A DNA stretch of 12,456 bases, from NCBI GenBank assembly GCA_004325065.1, contig PITI01000437.1, forward strand, positions 1 to 12,456. Reading direction: 5' to 3'. A program made the translations under genes and the position numbers. A model generated the notes under the pieces. That model was not told the origin of the DNA. It did no database searches and worked only from the letters and a program-made list of their open reading frames with translations. This document shows positions 1 to 7,571 of this stretch, in pieces (within the stretch, counting starts at the first letter, position 1; each line of letters begins with the position of its first letter). This DNA comes from Hamiltosporidium magnivora (Eukaryota > Microsporidia > Dubosqiidae).

Positions 1-451
1 CGAAGTAGAAATATTTCAGTAGTCGCAGCAATGAACAAATATAGTATGATATACTATAAGATTCATGAGAGAGCCGGAAATCGTGAAGACTTCAAATTAT
101 CCATTAAGTATATTTATGAAAGTTGTCAACGGCAGGGAATTTCGACTCCTAACTTTGTAATAGACAATGCGAGAATTCATCACTATCTTGGATCGAATGA
201 TTATGAGTAAATTGCTTCGTATCGAATCAAACATCTTCCACCTTAGTCTCCATTTCTTAATCCAAATGAAAATGTATTCTCAATTTAGAAAAATAAAGTA
301 ATTTGAGCTGGTGCTTGTACTGAGCCTCAGTTGAGAATATTAATTTGTGAAAAATTTAATGAGATCACTTGGAGAACATTGTAGTTATTTTTTACCGTAA
401 AATGTTAGGTAGTTTCAAAAGGCTGAAGTAGGGCAAGTGATTCTTGAATAA
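1..451 (+). pseudogene. Decayed Tc1/mariner-type (DD34E) transposase, 3' part only
   Basis: This is the C-terminal part of a DDE transposase, a cut-and-paste DNA transposon enzyme; the start lies off the left edge. Frame 1 reads through a segment containing VIDNARIHH, whose Asp codon is at 163-165, and later SPFLNPNENV, whose Glu codon is at 268-270. These fit the second and third catalytic acids of the IS630/Tc1/mariner superfamily. The 34 residues between them match the DD34E spacing of Tc1-like enzymes. The gene is dead: in-frame stops lie at 208 (TAA), 244 (TAG), 286 (TAG) and 304 (TGA). The likely C-terminus then jumps to a second frame (YRKMLG, about 393-410) and a third (FQKAEVGQVILE, 413-448) before the TAA at 449-451. 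Two indels therefore lie at about 370-390 and 408-416. The first catalytic Asp is outside the window. The element's inverted terminal repeats could not be identified. Confidence 0.85.
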
Positions 452-995
452 TAAATCCCAAGTACTTAATATTAGGTTTATTTATTAAATTTCTATTTTT
501 TCAAAATAATTATGATATTGATTGAAACAATTATTATATTGATTGCAGGATTATTAGATTGATTAAAAACCACTATAATAATCATTAACTAATTTATAAT
601 ATCCTTATCCTTATAACAACCAATAACAATCTATAAAACCCTTTTATTTTACTTATAATTCTCTAATAAAACCACTTAAAACATAAAACAAGATAAAACC
701 AATACTTTACTAATAACAATCCCATATACCAATAACTATTTACTCGTAAAATAACAAGTACTGGTACTAACAGGTATAAAGTACTATAACCTATTACTAA
801 TATCTAAGGTTATACTCTCCAAGCCCTAACACCCTCTAACTTATTAGTATATTACCAATACCCATTATACTCTCCAATTACTCTACTCACTTATCCCTCT
901 ACTCACATATATATCACTCTACTCACTTATTGCTATCTTACTAATAACCCTATACTCTCTTACCCTAATACCTAATCTCCTTATCCCTTATCACT
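452..995. other. Gene-free spacer between transposase relic and myosin 3' end
   Basis: No gene is supported here. The left part is plain AT-rich DNA with a short 21-bp tandem repeat. From about 780 onward the + strand becomes C-rich and G-poor, made of words such as CCCTCTAAC, CTCTACTCACTTA and TTATCCCT. The same composition continues without a break across the myosin stop codon into its coding sequence. No clear AATAAA signal was seen close behind the stop on the minus strand. Confidence 0.7.
508..570. repeat. 21-bp tandem repeat, three imperfect copies
   Basis: Three successive copies start at 508, 529 and 550, each with a core like ATATTGATTG or AGATTGATTA. The copies diverge by several bases. 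The array lies just beyond the transposase relic, so it may belong to the old element's flank; that link is only positional. Confidence 0.6.
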
Positions 996-1018
996 CTACT
1001 CACTTATTGCTATCTTAC
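912..1018. repeat. 30-bp perfect direct repeat spanning the myosin stop codon
   Basis: The 30 bases at 912-941 are repeated exactly at 989-1018; both begin TATCACTCTACTCAC and end GCTATCTTAC. The right copy contains the myosin TAG stop (996-998) and the codons for the last residues, RKIAISE. The left copy lies 77 bp downstream of it in the transcription direction. Since 77 is not a multiple of three, it would not be in the same frame. Confidence 0.9.
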
Positions 1019-4000
1019 GTAGAAACTCATTATACTCCTTCTCTTCACTAATCTCCCGTACCAACCCCTTAACACGCCCCTCTCCCTCAACAACACACAT
1101 CCTCATCCTATACAAATCCTCTTCCATACAAAAAACCCTACCCTTCATATACTCTCTCTCCTCTCTCATAACTCTTAAATCTCCACACATCTTAAAATAT
1201 AACATTTTATAATCACCCTCTCTACTCTTATACCCATCCTTTATACACATATCTCTCTCTATCTCACTTATATACTCTTTATTTCTTATATTCTCTCTTC
1301 TTAATACTTCAATATCATTTTTCATATTCTTTATTGTTATACTCTTACCACGTATTATATTTCTACTTATTAATACTTCTCTTATTAATATATTTATATT
1401 TATATTTTTATATTTCTCATTCTCTTTAACTACTCTCATACAATACTCACTTAATCTTCTATTCTTCATTTCTAATATTTTAGTATTTTCTCTTTCAATA
1501 CCAAGAAGAACAAAGATATTATTAGTGGTGGTATTAGTGTTAGAAGAGGGTTGATGGTTGTATAATAAATTAGATATATCATTATTATCTCTTATATCAT
1601 TATTATCTCTTATGTTATTATTATCTCTTATGTTATTATTAGATATATCAGATATATTATTGTTAGGTATATCAGTGTTAGAAGTGCTATGAGGGTTATA
1701 ATCATTGCTACTTATATTTAAAGGGTGTTGTTCATTAGACTGATTGTTAACAGGGTGATAAGTATCTGTATTAGTACTAAAGGGGTGATAAGTATCAGTA
1801 TTAGTACTTAGACCCTCTAAAACACTACTCTTATTATTAACACCCTCTAACATATAATTATCATTAACACCCCCTAACATACCCCTACTCTTATCACCTC
1901 CCTCTAACACACTCAACATACCAATACTATCCTCTACACTATCCTCCATACTCACCATATCACTAACACCCCTCTCCATCTTGTTAATAACACTCTCTAA
2001 CTCCATAATAACACCCCTCTTATCACACACCTCCTTACCTAACACCTTACATTCCTCCTCTATACTTAACACCACTTTAACATACCTACTAATTAACACC
2101 TCTAACTCCATATAACACTTATATACATCACTAACACCCCTTAATACACTACTTAAATTCATACTACTTATTAACACCCTTAATCTACTATTCTCCTTAT
2201 TAACACCCTCTACCTTTATTTTCATAATATTTATTTCCTTCTCTAACACCCCCACTCTCTCTCTATACTCATTTAACACCCTTCTATACACTTCTTCATA
2301 TCCTCTAACACACCTACCCACCCACTTCTCAACCACTCTAAGACACCTATCAACAGAACCAAGAAGGGGAGTATAAAGGGTGTTATTATATAGATTGTTA
2401 TTAGTGTTATTATAAAGGGTGTTATTAGTGTTATTTAATAGATTGTTAGTATATAGGTTATTATCAGTATTATTATATAGGTTAGTATTACTCTCATTAT
2501 CCAATCTATTACCACTACCATACCTACTGCTTAGTACTAAACACCTCCTCTCTAAACAATCTACTTTACACTCCAATACACTTATAACACCTCTATTACT
2601 ACACTCTATATCCTTATACCTCTTATTCTCTTCTTCTAATTCTATAACCTTATTCTTCATATCATTACACCTCTTATTTAACACTTTATTTTCTTCTTTT
2701 ACTTCTTCTACTTCTTCACCCTTTAAATCACATATAAAGTTATAATTATTCTTTAATTCCTTATTAACCTCAGATAGAGAAGTGACTTGGGTGGTTAGAT
2801 CTGTTACTTGGGTGGATAGAGATGTATTAGTATTAGACAAGGATGTATTAGTATTAGATAGATCTGTTACTTGGGTGGATAGAGATGTATTAGTATTAGA
2901 CAAGGATAGGTTAGTATTAGATAGATCTGTTACTTGGGTGGATAAGGATATGTTAGTATTAGACAAGGATAGGTTAGTATTAGATAGATCTGTTACTTGG
3001 GTGGATAAGGATATGTTAGTATTAGACAAGGATGTATTAGTATTCTCTAATGATAGGTTAGTATTCTCTAATTCCTTATTCTTATTCTCTAATTCCTTAT
3101 TCTTATTAGATAAAGTAGTGTTAGTATTAGATAAGGATATGTTAGTATTAGATAGTTCTTCTATCTTATTCTCTAATACCTTATTAGTATCCTCTAATAT
3201 CTTATTACTATCCTCATACTCTTTATTACTACTCTCATACTCTATTATCCTACTCTCAAACCCTACTATCTTATTCTCATACTCTACTATCCTACTCTCC
3301 AACTCTACTATCTTATTCTCATACTCTACTATCTTATTCCCCATTTCTTTATCTTTTAACTCTTTAAGTGTTAAATTATGTTTTTCTTTAATTGTATTTA
3401 ACTCAGAAGTCTTATCATTAAGAAGTAACTGTAAATTATTAACACTGGTAGTATAGTCTTGTATGTTATAATTTAAGTCTTGTATTATAGTATCTTTATC
3501 TTGTATTATAGTATCTCTATCCTTTATCATAGTATCTCTATTCTTTATTATTTTAATATGGTCTTCTATATTAGTATTTAAGTCTTTTATTAGAATATCC
3601 TTTTCTTGTATTAGAATATCCTTTTCTTTTATTGTATTAAGATGGTCTTCTATCCTACTCTCATACTCTACCACCTTATCCTCATACTCTACCACCTTAT
3701 CCTCATACCCCACTATCCTATCCTCATACTCTTTTTCTCTACTCTCATACTCCTTTTCTCTACTCTCCAATAACACTATCCTACTCTCATACTCCTTTTC
3801 TCTACTCTCCAATAACACTATCCTACTCTCATACTCCCCCCTTAGATATAATAACTTATCTTTCCATTCTTCTACTAACTTATTACTACTTTCTAATTCC
3901 TTTTCTATTTTACAAATATTACAATTTAATTTATCATTATAACTCTTATAATTATTATTTTCAATATTTAAATTATAAATAATATCTTTAAGTTTCTTAC

Positions 4001-7000
4001 TTTCTAATTCATAATGAGTTACAACAAATAAAGGTTTTATTTTAATATAAAGTTTAAACCATTTCCATCTTTTTATATTTAAAAGTATTTTTAAATTCTT
4101 TTGTAATATTTTTATATTTTTTTCATTTTTCTTTTTTTTATTGTTTTTACGTATTATTAATACTTTTAGATATAAACTTATTATTTCTTTACTTAAAGAT
4201 ATTATTATATTATCACGTATATCTTCTAAATCACCTAATACTCCTTGTTTAAAGAATACTTTTGTAATACCTATTCTATAACTATCAGTAGGTATATTAA
4301 GAGTAGAAAGGATAAGAAAAACTGAGTCTTTAAGTGTTAAGTGGTTAGTGAGGGTGTTGTAAGTAGTAAGGGTATTGTTAGTGGTAGTGTTAGTAAGGGG
4401 GTGTTGTTTACTGGTACTTGTATTAACACCCTGTTGTTTATTAGTACTGTTGTTAACACCCTGTTGTTTATTAGTACTGTTGTTAACACCCTGTTGTTTA
4501 TTAGTACTGTTGTTAACACCCTCTACTATACCCTCTACTATATCCATATCACCCTCTATATTACTATTACCCTCTAACCTATCACTATTAACTATCTTAC
4601 TTCTCTTCCTTATTAATACACTATATCTCTTCTTAAACTCTATAAATGTCATTCTACCTGGATATCCTAACCTACTAATTCTAATACCTTCAATAACACC
4701 ATTACATCTTAATTGTTGTAGAACTACAGATAAATCAAAATTATAATTTTTTTTATAAATATTAGGAAGAATACATCTAACGAAATGTGGTGATGTATTA
4801 GTAAGTTGTGTCATTAAAGAATATATTTCTTCTTTATGTCTCTGTGAAACAGTTCGAAAGAAACCTTTTTTTGTTGATGATATGTAACAATCAAATAAAT
4901 CTTTTATAAATAAGTTTGTACTTGTTAGAAGTAATGTACTTAATGAGTCAAAGTAAGTATCTTTGTTCTTTTCTATCCAACCATCTACAAGATATTCTAC
5001 TTTACCTGCATAGTGTTTTATAAAGAAACCATTTTTAAGACGAAGGGGTCCAAAGATATTACCGTATTGATTAAAAGGGTGTTTTATAGTGTTAAGAGGG
5101 TGTTGTTCTATATGATAGTTGTTAACAGGGTGTAAGGTATCAGACCTAGTGTTAACAGGGTGTTGTTCATTAGATTGATTGTTAACACCCTGTTGTTTCT
5201 TACTACTAGTGTTAACACCTTGTTGTTTATCAGATAGATTATTAACACCCCTATAGTCCTTACTATCCCTATCACCCCTATAATTACTATCCCTATCACC
5301 CTTATAATTATCACATACCCTACTACTACTATCACCCACCCTACCATCCCTATCACCCCCACTACACTTTATACCACTTATAACTTTCTCTAGAAATGTC
5401 TTATCACTTCCTTTAGGAATAACACACTCTTCATCTAAATAAGACATAACACCTATAGGACTACTCTTATCAATAACATCAATAGTAGGTTGTAAATCAA
5501 GTCCAAAATCAATATAATCCCATTTAATATTTTCTTGTTTATATAACTCCTGTTCAAGAACAAACATATGATGATTAAAGAATTGTTGTAACTTTTCATT
5601 TGTATAATTAATACAAAGCTGTTCAAAAGAATTATTTTTAAATATTTCAAATCCTGCAATGTCTAAAACACCTATAAATTTATTAGAATCTAATTTACTA
5701 TTTAAAGTATAATTTAATCTATCAATTACTGTATCAAATAATCTTTCATATAAAGTTCTACTTAAAGCTTCTATTATATTTATTACTTGGTTTTTATTAC
5801 GCATATTTATTACTTTCTCTGTACCTGCCATAGAAATTGGATGTAATAAAGTAGAAAGAAATTTCTTAGTTTCTATTTTTAATAAATTACATACTTTTTC
5901 TACTGTTTCTGTGTTATTTATATATGCTTGGTCATTGTGTTGTAATACTTCTATATTTCCTAAATGAAGAATAGCAGAAATTACAGTAAAATAATTAAGT
6001 CTTTCTTCTTCTGTAATTTTAAGAACATCAAAGCATTTATTAAGGGTTATAAAGTCATTAGAGTCATTGATATTGTTTATATGGGGTGTGTTGTTGTGTG
6101 TGTTGTTAGTATTTGTATTATCTCTTTTGTTATCCCTTCTATTACTACTGTTATCCCTTCTACTATCACTATCCCTTCTACTATCACTATCCCTCTTACT
6201 CTCACTACTTCTACTATCCCTCTTACTCTCACTACTACTATTATCCCTTCTACTATCCCTCTTACTCTCCCCACTATCCCTCTCACTAATCCCTCTTGTG
6301 TATGTGTAGTTAGTGTGGTCTCCTTCAAGTAACAATTTCTCTTTTAATGATTGATCTGCACCACACAATAATTGATAAAAAATATGATAATTTCTTTCAT
6401 TGGGATTTTGATGTGTAACACGGCTTTTTTCAAGTAAATATTTTTCTATATAAGCACCTGTTATAGTAGAATTGGAAAAAAGAATTTTTATAAATTTTCC
6501 AAAACGAGAAGAGTTGTTGTTTTTTATTGTTTGTGCATTTCCAAAGGATTCTAGAATTGGATGTGCCATGAATATTTGGTGTTCTATTGTATGTTGAAAG
6601 GAAGATTGTAAGTAATTAATATTATCTCTTGTATCTCTAGTATCTATTGTATTTATTGTATTATCTATTGTAGTATCTCTTGTAGTATCTCTTATACCTC
6701 TTGTATCTCTTGTAGTATCTCTTGTATTATTAATATCTCTTAGATCTACTCCTTCAATCCCTTCTGATTGCCCCTTCTCTATTACTGGTGCTATGGTGGT
6801 TAAAAATTGTATTACTTTTTTAGTATTTTCTGTTTTACCTGCACCTGATTCTCCAGTAATAAGAATAGATTGATTTTCTCTATTATATAACATATTACGT
6901 AAAGCTTGACTAGCAGTAGCATATATATGCGGTGGTAAATCTTGTGGTTTATTAATATGATATTCTCTAATAGTATCAGAAGAATAAATTTTAAGTTTTT

Positions 7001-7313
7001 TATATGGATTTATCGCTACTAAAAATAACCCTGAATACGTATATATAATATCATTATAATAACGAGTGGCTAAATTATGTAATACTGATGGTTCATTGAG
7101 ATATGAAAGTGATGCTAAATCATCTATGTTGTCAAATTTTGGTGGGTTCATTTTATAGGTTAGTTCTTTGTTTATGGTAAGTATTTTGTTTTCTTGTGTT
7201 TCTACTGTTAGTGTGGTGGTATCTTCTGATATTATGTAGGCTGTGGTAAATGTTTTTGTTGGATGTGCAATCCAAATCCATTTTTTTTGTGGAGAAGGTT
7301 TTGTTTTGTTCAT
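996..7313 (-). CDS. Class II myosin heavy chain with repeat-expanded loops
   Basis: This is an actin-based motor ATPase with a long rod tail, expected in the cytoplasm as a two-headed dimer. The 2105 residues start at an ATG (7311-7313) just after a CCCCC motif. Conserved motor elements are the P-loop GESGAGKT (154-161), switch I NNNSSRFGK (265-273), switch II DIAGFE (551-556), relay NSFEQLCINYTNEKLQQFFN (561-580), HYAGKVEY (767-774), PHFVRCILPN (842-851), LRCNGVIEG (868-876) and TKVFFK (1017-1022). The second light-chain site and WKWFKLYIKIKPL (1083-1095) match the head-tail junction of conventional myosin II; the first IQ motif is eroded. The TEDS site is Glu499. The SH2-type Cys870 is kept, while the SH1 position is Ser880. 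Residues 1096-2105 are mostly coiled-coil rod. Repeat insertions sit at about 181-231, 335-418, 652-748, 906-991, 1607-1650 and 1803-1932. All are in frame and stop-free, so they are probably translated. Conventional heavy chains are about 1900-2000 residues. Class II assignment is strong; the cellular role is inferred. Confidence 0.95.
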   Translation of the reverse strand: MNKTKPSPQKKWIWIAHPTKTFTTAYIISEDTTTLTVETQENKILTINKELTYKMNPPKFDNIDDLASLSYLNEPSVLHNLATRYYNDIIYTYSGLFLVAINPYKKLKIYSSDTIREYHINKPQDLPPHIYATASQALRNMLYNRENQSILITGESGAGKTENTKKVIQFLTTIAPVIEKGQSEGIEGVDLRDINNTRDTTRDTRGIRDTTRDTTIDNTINTIDTRDTRDNINYLQSSFQHTIEHQIFMAHPILESFGNAQTIKNNNSSRFGKFIKILFSNSTITGAYIEKYLLEKSRVTHQNPNERNYHIFYQLLCGADQSLKEKLLLEGDHTNYTYTRGISERDSGESKRDSRRDNSSSESKRDSRSSESKRDSDSRRDSDSRRDNSSNRRDNKRDNTNTNNTHNNTPHINNINDSNDFITLNKCFDVLKITEEERLNYFTVISAILHLGNIEVLQHNDQAYINNTETVEKVCNLLKIETKKFLSTLLHPISMAGTEKVINMRNKNQVINIIEALSRTLYERLFDTVIDRLNYTLNSKLDSNKFIGVLDIAGFEIFKNNSFEQLCINYTNEKLQQFFNHHMFVLEQELYKQENIKWDYIDFGLDLQPTIDVIDKSSPIGVMSYLDEECVIPKGSDKTFLEKVISGIKCSGGDRDGRVGDSSSRVCDNYKGDRDSNYRGDRDSKDYRGVNNLSDKQQGVNTSSKKQQGVNNQSNEQHPVNTRSDTLHPVNNYHIEQHPLNTIKHPFNQYGNIFGPLRLKNGFFIKHYAGKVEYLVDGWIEKNKDTYFDSLSTLLLTSTNLFIKDLFDCYISSTKKGFFRTVSQRHKEEIYSLMTQLTNTSPHFVRCILPNIYKKNYNFDLSVVLQQLRCNGVIEGIRISRLGYPGRMTFIEFKKRYSVLIRKRSKIVNSDRLEGNSNIEGDMDIVEGIVEGVNNSTNKQQGVNNSTNKQQGVNNSTNKQQGVNTSTSKQHPLTNTTTNNTLTTYNTLTNHLTLKDSVFLILSTLNIPTDSYRIGITKVFFKQGVLGDLEDIRDNIIISLSKEIISLYLKVLIIRKNNKKKKNEKNIKILQKNLKILLNIKRWKWFKLYIKIKPLFVVTHYELESKKLKDIIYNLNIENNNYKSYNDKLNCNICKIEKELESSNKLVEEWKDKLLYLRGEYESRIVLLESREKEYESRIVLLESREKEYESREKEYEDRIVGYEDKVVEYEDKVVEYESRIEDHLNTIKEKDILIQEKDILIKDLNTNIEDHIKIIKNRDTMIKDRDTIIQDKDTIIQDLNYNIQDYTTSVNNLQLLLNDKTSELNTIKEKHNLTLKELKDKEMGNKIVEYENKIVELESRIVEYENKIVGFESRIIEYESSNKEYEDSNKILEDTNKVLENKIEELSNTNISLSNTNTTLSNKNKELENKNKELENTNLSLENTNTSLSNTNISLSTQVTDLSNTNLSLSNTNISLSTQVTDLSNTNLSLSNTNTSLSTQVTDLSNTNTSLSNTNTSLSTQVTDLTTQVTSLSEVNKELKNNYNFICDLKGEEVEEVKEENKVLNKRCNDMKNKVIELEEENKRYKDIECSNRGVISVLECKVDCLERRCLVLSSRYGSGNRLDNESNTNLYNNTDNNLYTNNLLNNTNNTLYNNTNNNLYNNTLYTPLLGSVDRCLRVVEKWVGRCVRGYEEVYRRVLNEYRERVGVLEKEINIMKIKVEGVNKENSRLRVLISSMNLSSVLRGVSDVYKCYMELEVLISRYVKVVLSIEEECKVLGKEVCDKRGVIMELESVINKMERGVSDMVSMEDSVEDSIGMLSVLEGGDKSRGMLGGVNDNYMLEGVNNKSSVLEGLSTNTDTYHPFSTNTDTYHPVNNQSNEQHPLNISSNDYNPHSTSNTDIPNNNISDISNNNIRDNNNIRDNNDIRDNNDISNLLYNHQPSSNTNTTTNNIFVLLGIERENTKILEMKNRRLSEYCMRVVKENEKYKNININILIREVLISRNIIRGKSITIKNMKNDIEVLRRENIRNKEYISEIERDMCIKDGYKSREGDYKMLYFKMCGDLRVMREEREYMKGRVFCMEEDLYRMRMCVVEGEGRVKGLVREISEEKEYNEFLRKIAISE
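1518..1907 (-). repeat. Repeat insertion in distal myosin tail (residues 1803-1932)
   Basis: This block interrupts the coiled coil. It contains LEGVN-like units, two TNTDTYHP units, QHPLN, and then a run of NNDIRDNND-type repeats, ending before the coiled coil resumes at about residue 1933 (IFVLLGIEREN). It is rich in Asn, Asp, Ser, Thr and Pro, so it should be non-helical and would create a flexible hinge or loop about 170 residues from the C-terminus. The GVN and HPVN words are shared with the loop insertions of the motor. Confidence 0.85.
2364..2495 (-). repeat. Asn-rich NNTLYNNT repeat in myosin tail (residues 1607-1650)
   Basis: The coding strand encodes alternating NLYNNT, NLYTNN and TLYNNT units made from a few AT-rich codons. 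Asn and Tyr dominate and heptad leucines are lost, so the segment should break the rod. The + strand shows repeated TAGTGTTATTATA-like words, an imperfect minisatellite with units near 18-24 bp. Confidence 0.75.
2754..3155 (-). repeat. 21-bp heptad-coding minisatellite, 20 heptads in one phase
   Basis: Residues 1387-1526 form an uninterrupted heptad series with Leu at every seventh position from 1387 to 1520. Most units are variants of LSNTNIS, LSNTNTS, LENTNLS and LSTQVTD. Each heptad is one 21-bp DNA unit. LSTQVTD recurs every 21 residues at 1436, 1457, 1478 and 1499, giving a 63-bp higher-order repeat at about 2799-3008. If Leu is the d position, a is usually Asn and sometimes Val, so the hydrophobic core is unusually polar. 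Confidence 0.9.
3654..3833 (-). repeat. Charged rod repeats (YESRIVLLESREKE and YEDKVVE units)
   Basis: Residues 1161-1188 are two copies of a 14-residue, 42-bp unit. They are followed by shorter 7-residue units of the YEDKVVE type to residue 1220. These are two-heptad and one-heptad duplications with alternating Glu/Lys/Arg and hydrophobic residues, as expected of a coiled-coil rod. Confidence 0.8.
4341..4598 (-). repeat. Converter-region insertion with three 30-bp QQGVNNSTNK units
   Basis: The insertion covers residues 906-991. It splits the converter of the motor between FIEFKKRYSVLIRK and the stretch leading to SYRIGITKVFFK. It holds three 30-bp units at 4424-4513 (10 residues each, QQGVNNSTNK register), then a STSKQHPL variant and a Thr/Asn-rich stretch. 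All units preserve the reading frame. In other class II myosins this position is a short loop. Confidence 0.9.
5070..5360 (-). repeat. Motor insertion before the HYAG strand (residues 652-748)
   Basis: About 97 residues are inserted between FLEKVISGIK and the IFGPLRLKNGFFIKHYAG segment, in a surface loop of the lower motor domain near loop 3. The first half is DRDSNYRG-type repeats. The second half is a minisatellite of roughly ten-residue units that alternate between QQGVN and QHPVN. The array carries both forms of the AACA-GGG/CCC-TGTT core. Confidence 0.85.
6060..6311 (-). repeat. Ser/Arg/Asp repeat insertion (SESKRDSRRDN units, residues 335-418)
   Basis: About 84 residues are inserted after IFYQLLCGADQ and before LNKCFDVLKITEEE. 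The units are variants of SKRDS, SRRDN and DSDSRRD, followed by an Asn/His-rich stretch. The DNA is a TATCCCTTCTACTATCAC-like repeat on the + strand. Its charge is high and mixed, so it is likely an extended disordered loop. RxxS-like contexts could be kinase targets, but this is speculative. Confidence 0.85.
6621..6773 (-). repeat. Loop 1 insertion with RDTTRDTRD repeats (residues 181-231)
   Basis: This lies between the P-loop helix (TENTKKVIQFLTTIAPV) and the EHQIFMAHPILESFGNAQT segment, exactly where loop 1 of myosin sits. Units are RDT, RDTT, IDTRD and similar, from a TATCTCTTGTAG-like DNA repeat. In studied myosins, loop 1 length affects nucleotide exchange, so the enlargement may alter ADP release. 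Confidence 0.85.
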
Positions 7314-7319
7314 TTTTGT

Positions 7320-7324
7320 GGGGG
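7320..7324 (-). promoter_or_regulatory. CCC-like motif upstream of myosin start
   Basis: The minus strand reads TTATCCCCCACAAAAATG, with the C run 7-11 bases before the start codon. CCC-like signals close to the start are described as common microsporidian promoter elements. The match supports both this start codon and the microsporidian assignment. Transcript start data would be needed to prove function. Confidence 0.5.
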
Positions 7325-7332
7325 ATAAAATA

Positions 7333-7340
7333 AAAATTTA
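7333..7340 (-). promoter_or_regulatory. AAATTT-like motif upstream of myosin
   Basis: The minus strand reads TAAATTTTTA at about 20-28 bases before the ATG, just behind the CCC motif. An AAATTT-like signal in this position has been described for microsporidian promoters. In DNA this AT-rich the match has a substantial chance component. Confidence 0.3.
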
Positions 7341-7356
7341 TATTTAAAGATAAAAA

Positions 7357-7571
7357 GGATATATTAGTAGTAGGAGATAGGGATATATTAGTAGTAGGAG
7401 ATAGGGATATATTAGTGTAGGAGATAGGGATATATTGGTAGTAGGGGATAGGGATATATTAGTAGTAGGAGATATGGATATATTAGTAGTAGGAGATAGG
7501 GATATATTAGTAGTAGGAGATATGGATATATTAGTAGTAGGAGATAGGGATATGTTAGGAAATGGGAATAG
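7357..7571. repeat. 24-bp minisatellite upstream of myosin, eight copies plus one degenerate
   Basis: Units start at 7357, 7381, 7405, 7428, 7452, 7476, 7500 and 7524, with a degenerate ninth at 7548. Each begins GGATATATTAGTAGTAGG and ends AGATAG or AGATAT. Copy 3 lacks one base and copy 4 has two substitutions. From copy 4 on, the last base alternates G, T, G, T, G, which suggests recent two-unit duplications. The array begins 43 bp upstream of the myosin ATG. Although the unit is eight codons long, an in-frame TAA lies between it and the ATG, so it is not an N-terminal extension. Confidence 0.95.

Noticed and set aside
451..459. ATAAATCCC shared by the transposase end and the right window edge (12448-12456)
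   Set aside because: A nine-base match without flanking similarity is too short to claim a shared element end.
2782..3456. 224-codon + strand open frame (TWVDRDVLVLDKD-type repeats)
   Set aside because: It is antisense to the heptad repeat of myosin. A 21-bp unit without stops on either strand keeps this frame open; the product has no family likeness.
6067..6328. Leu/Ser- and Val/Ile-rich open frames overlapping the motor insertion
   Set aside because: They are frame shadows of the SKRDS-coding repeat, not independent genes.
7357..7571. 24-bp array as an N-terminal coding extension of myosin
   Set aside because: The myosin frame has a TAA between the array and the ATG, and the protein starts normally without it.
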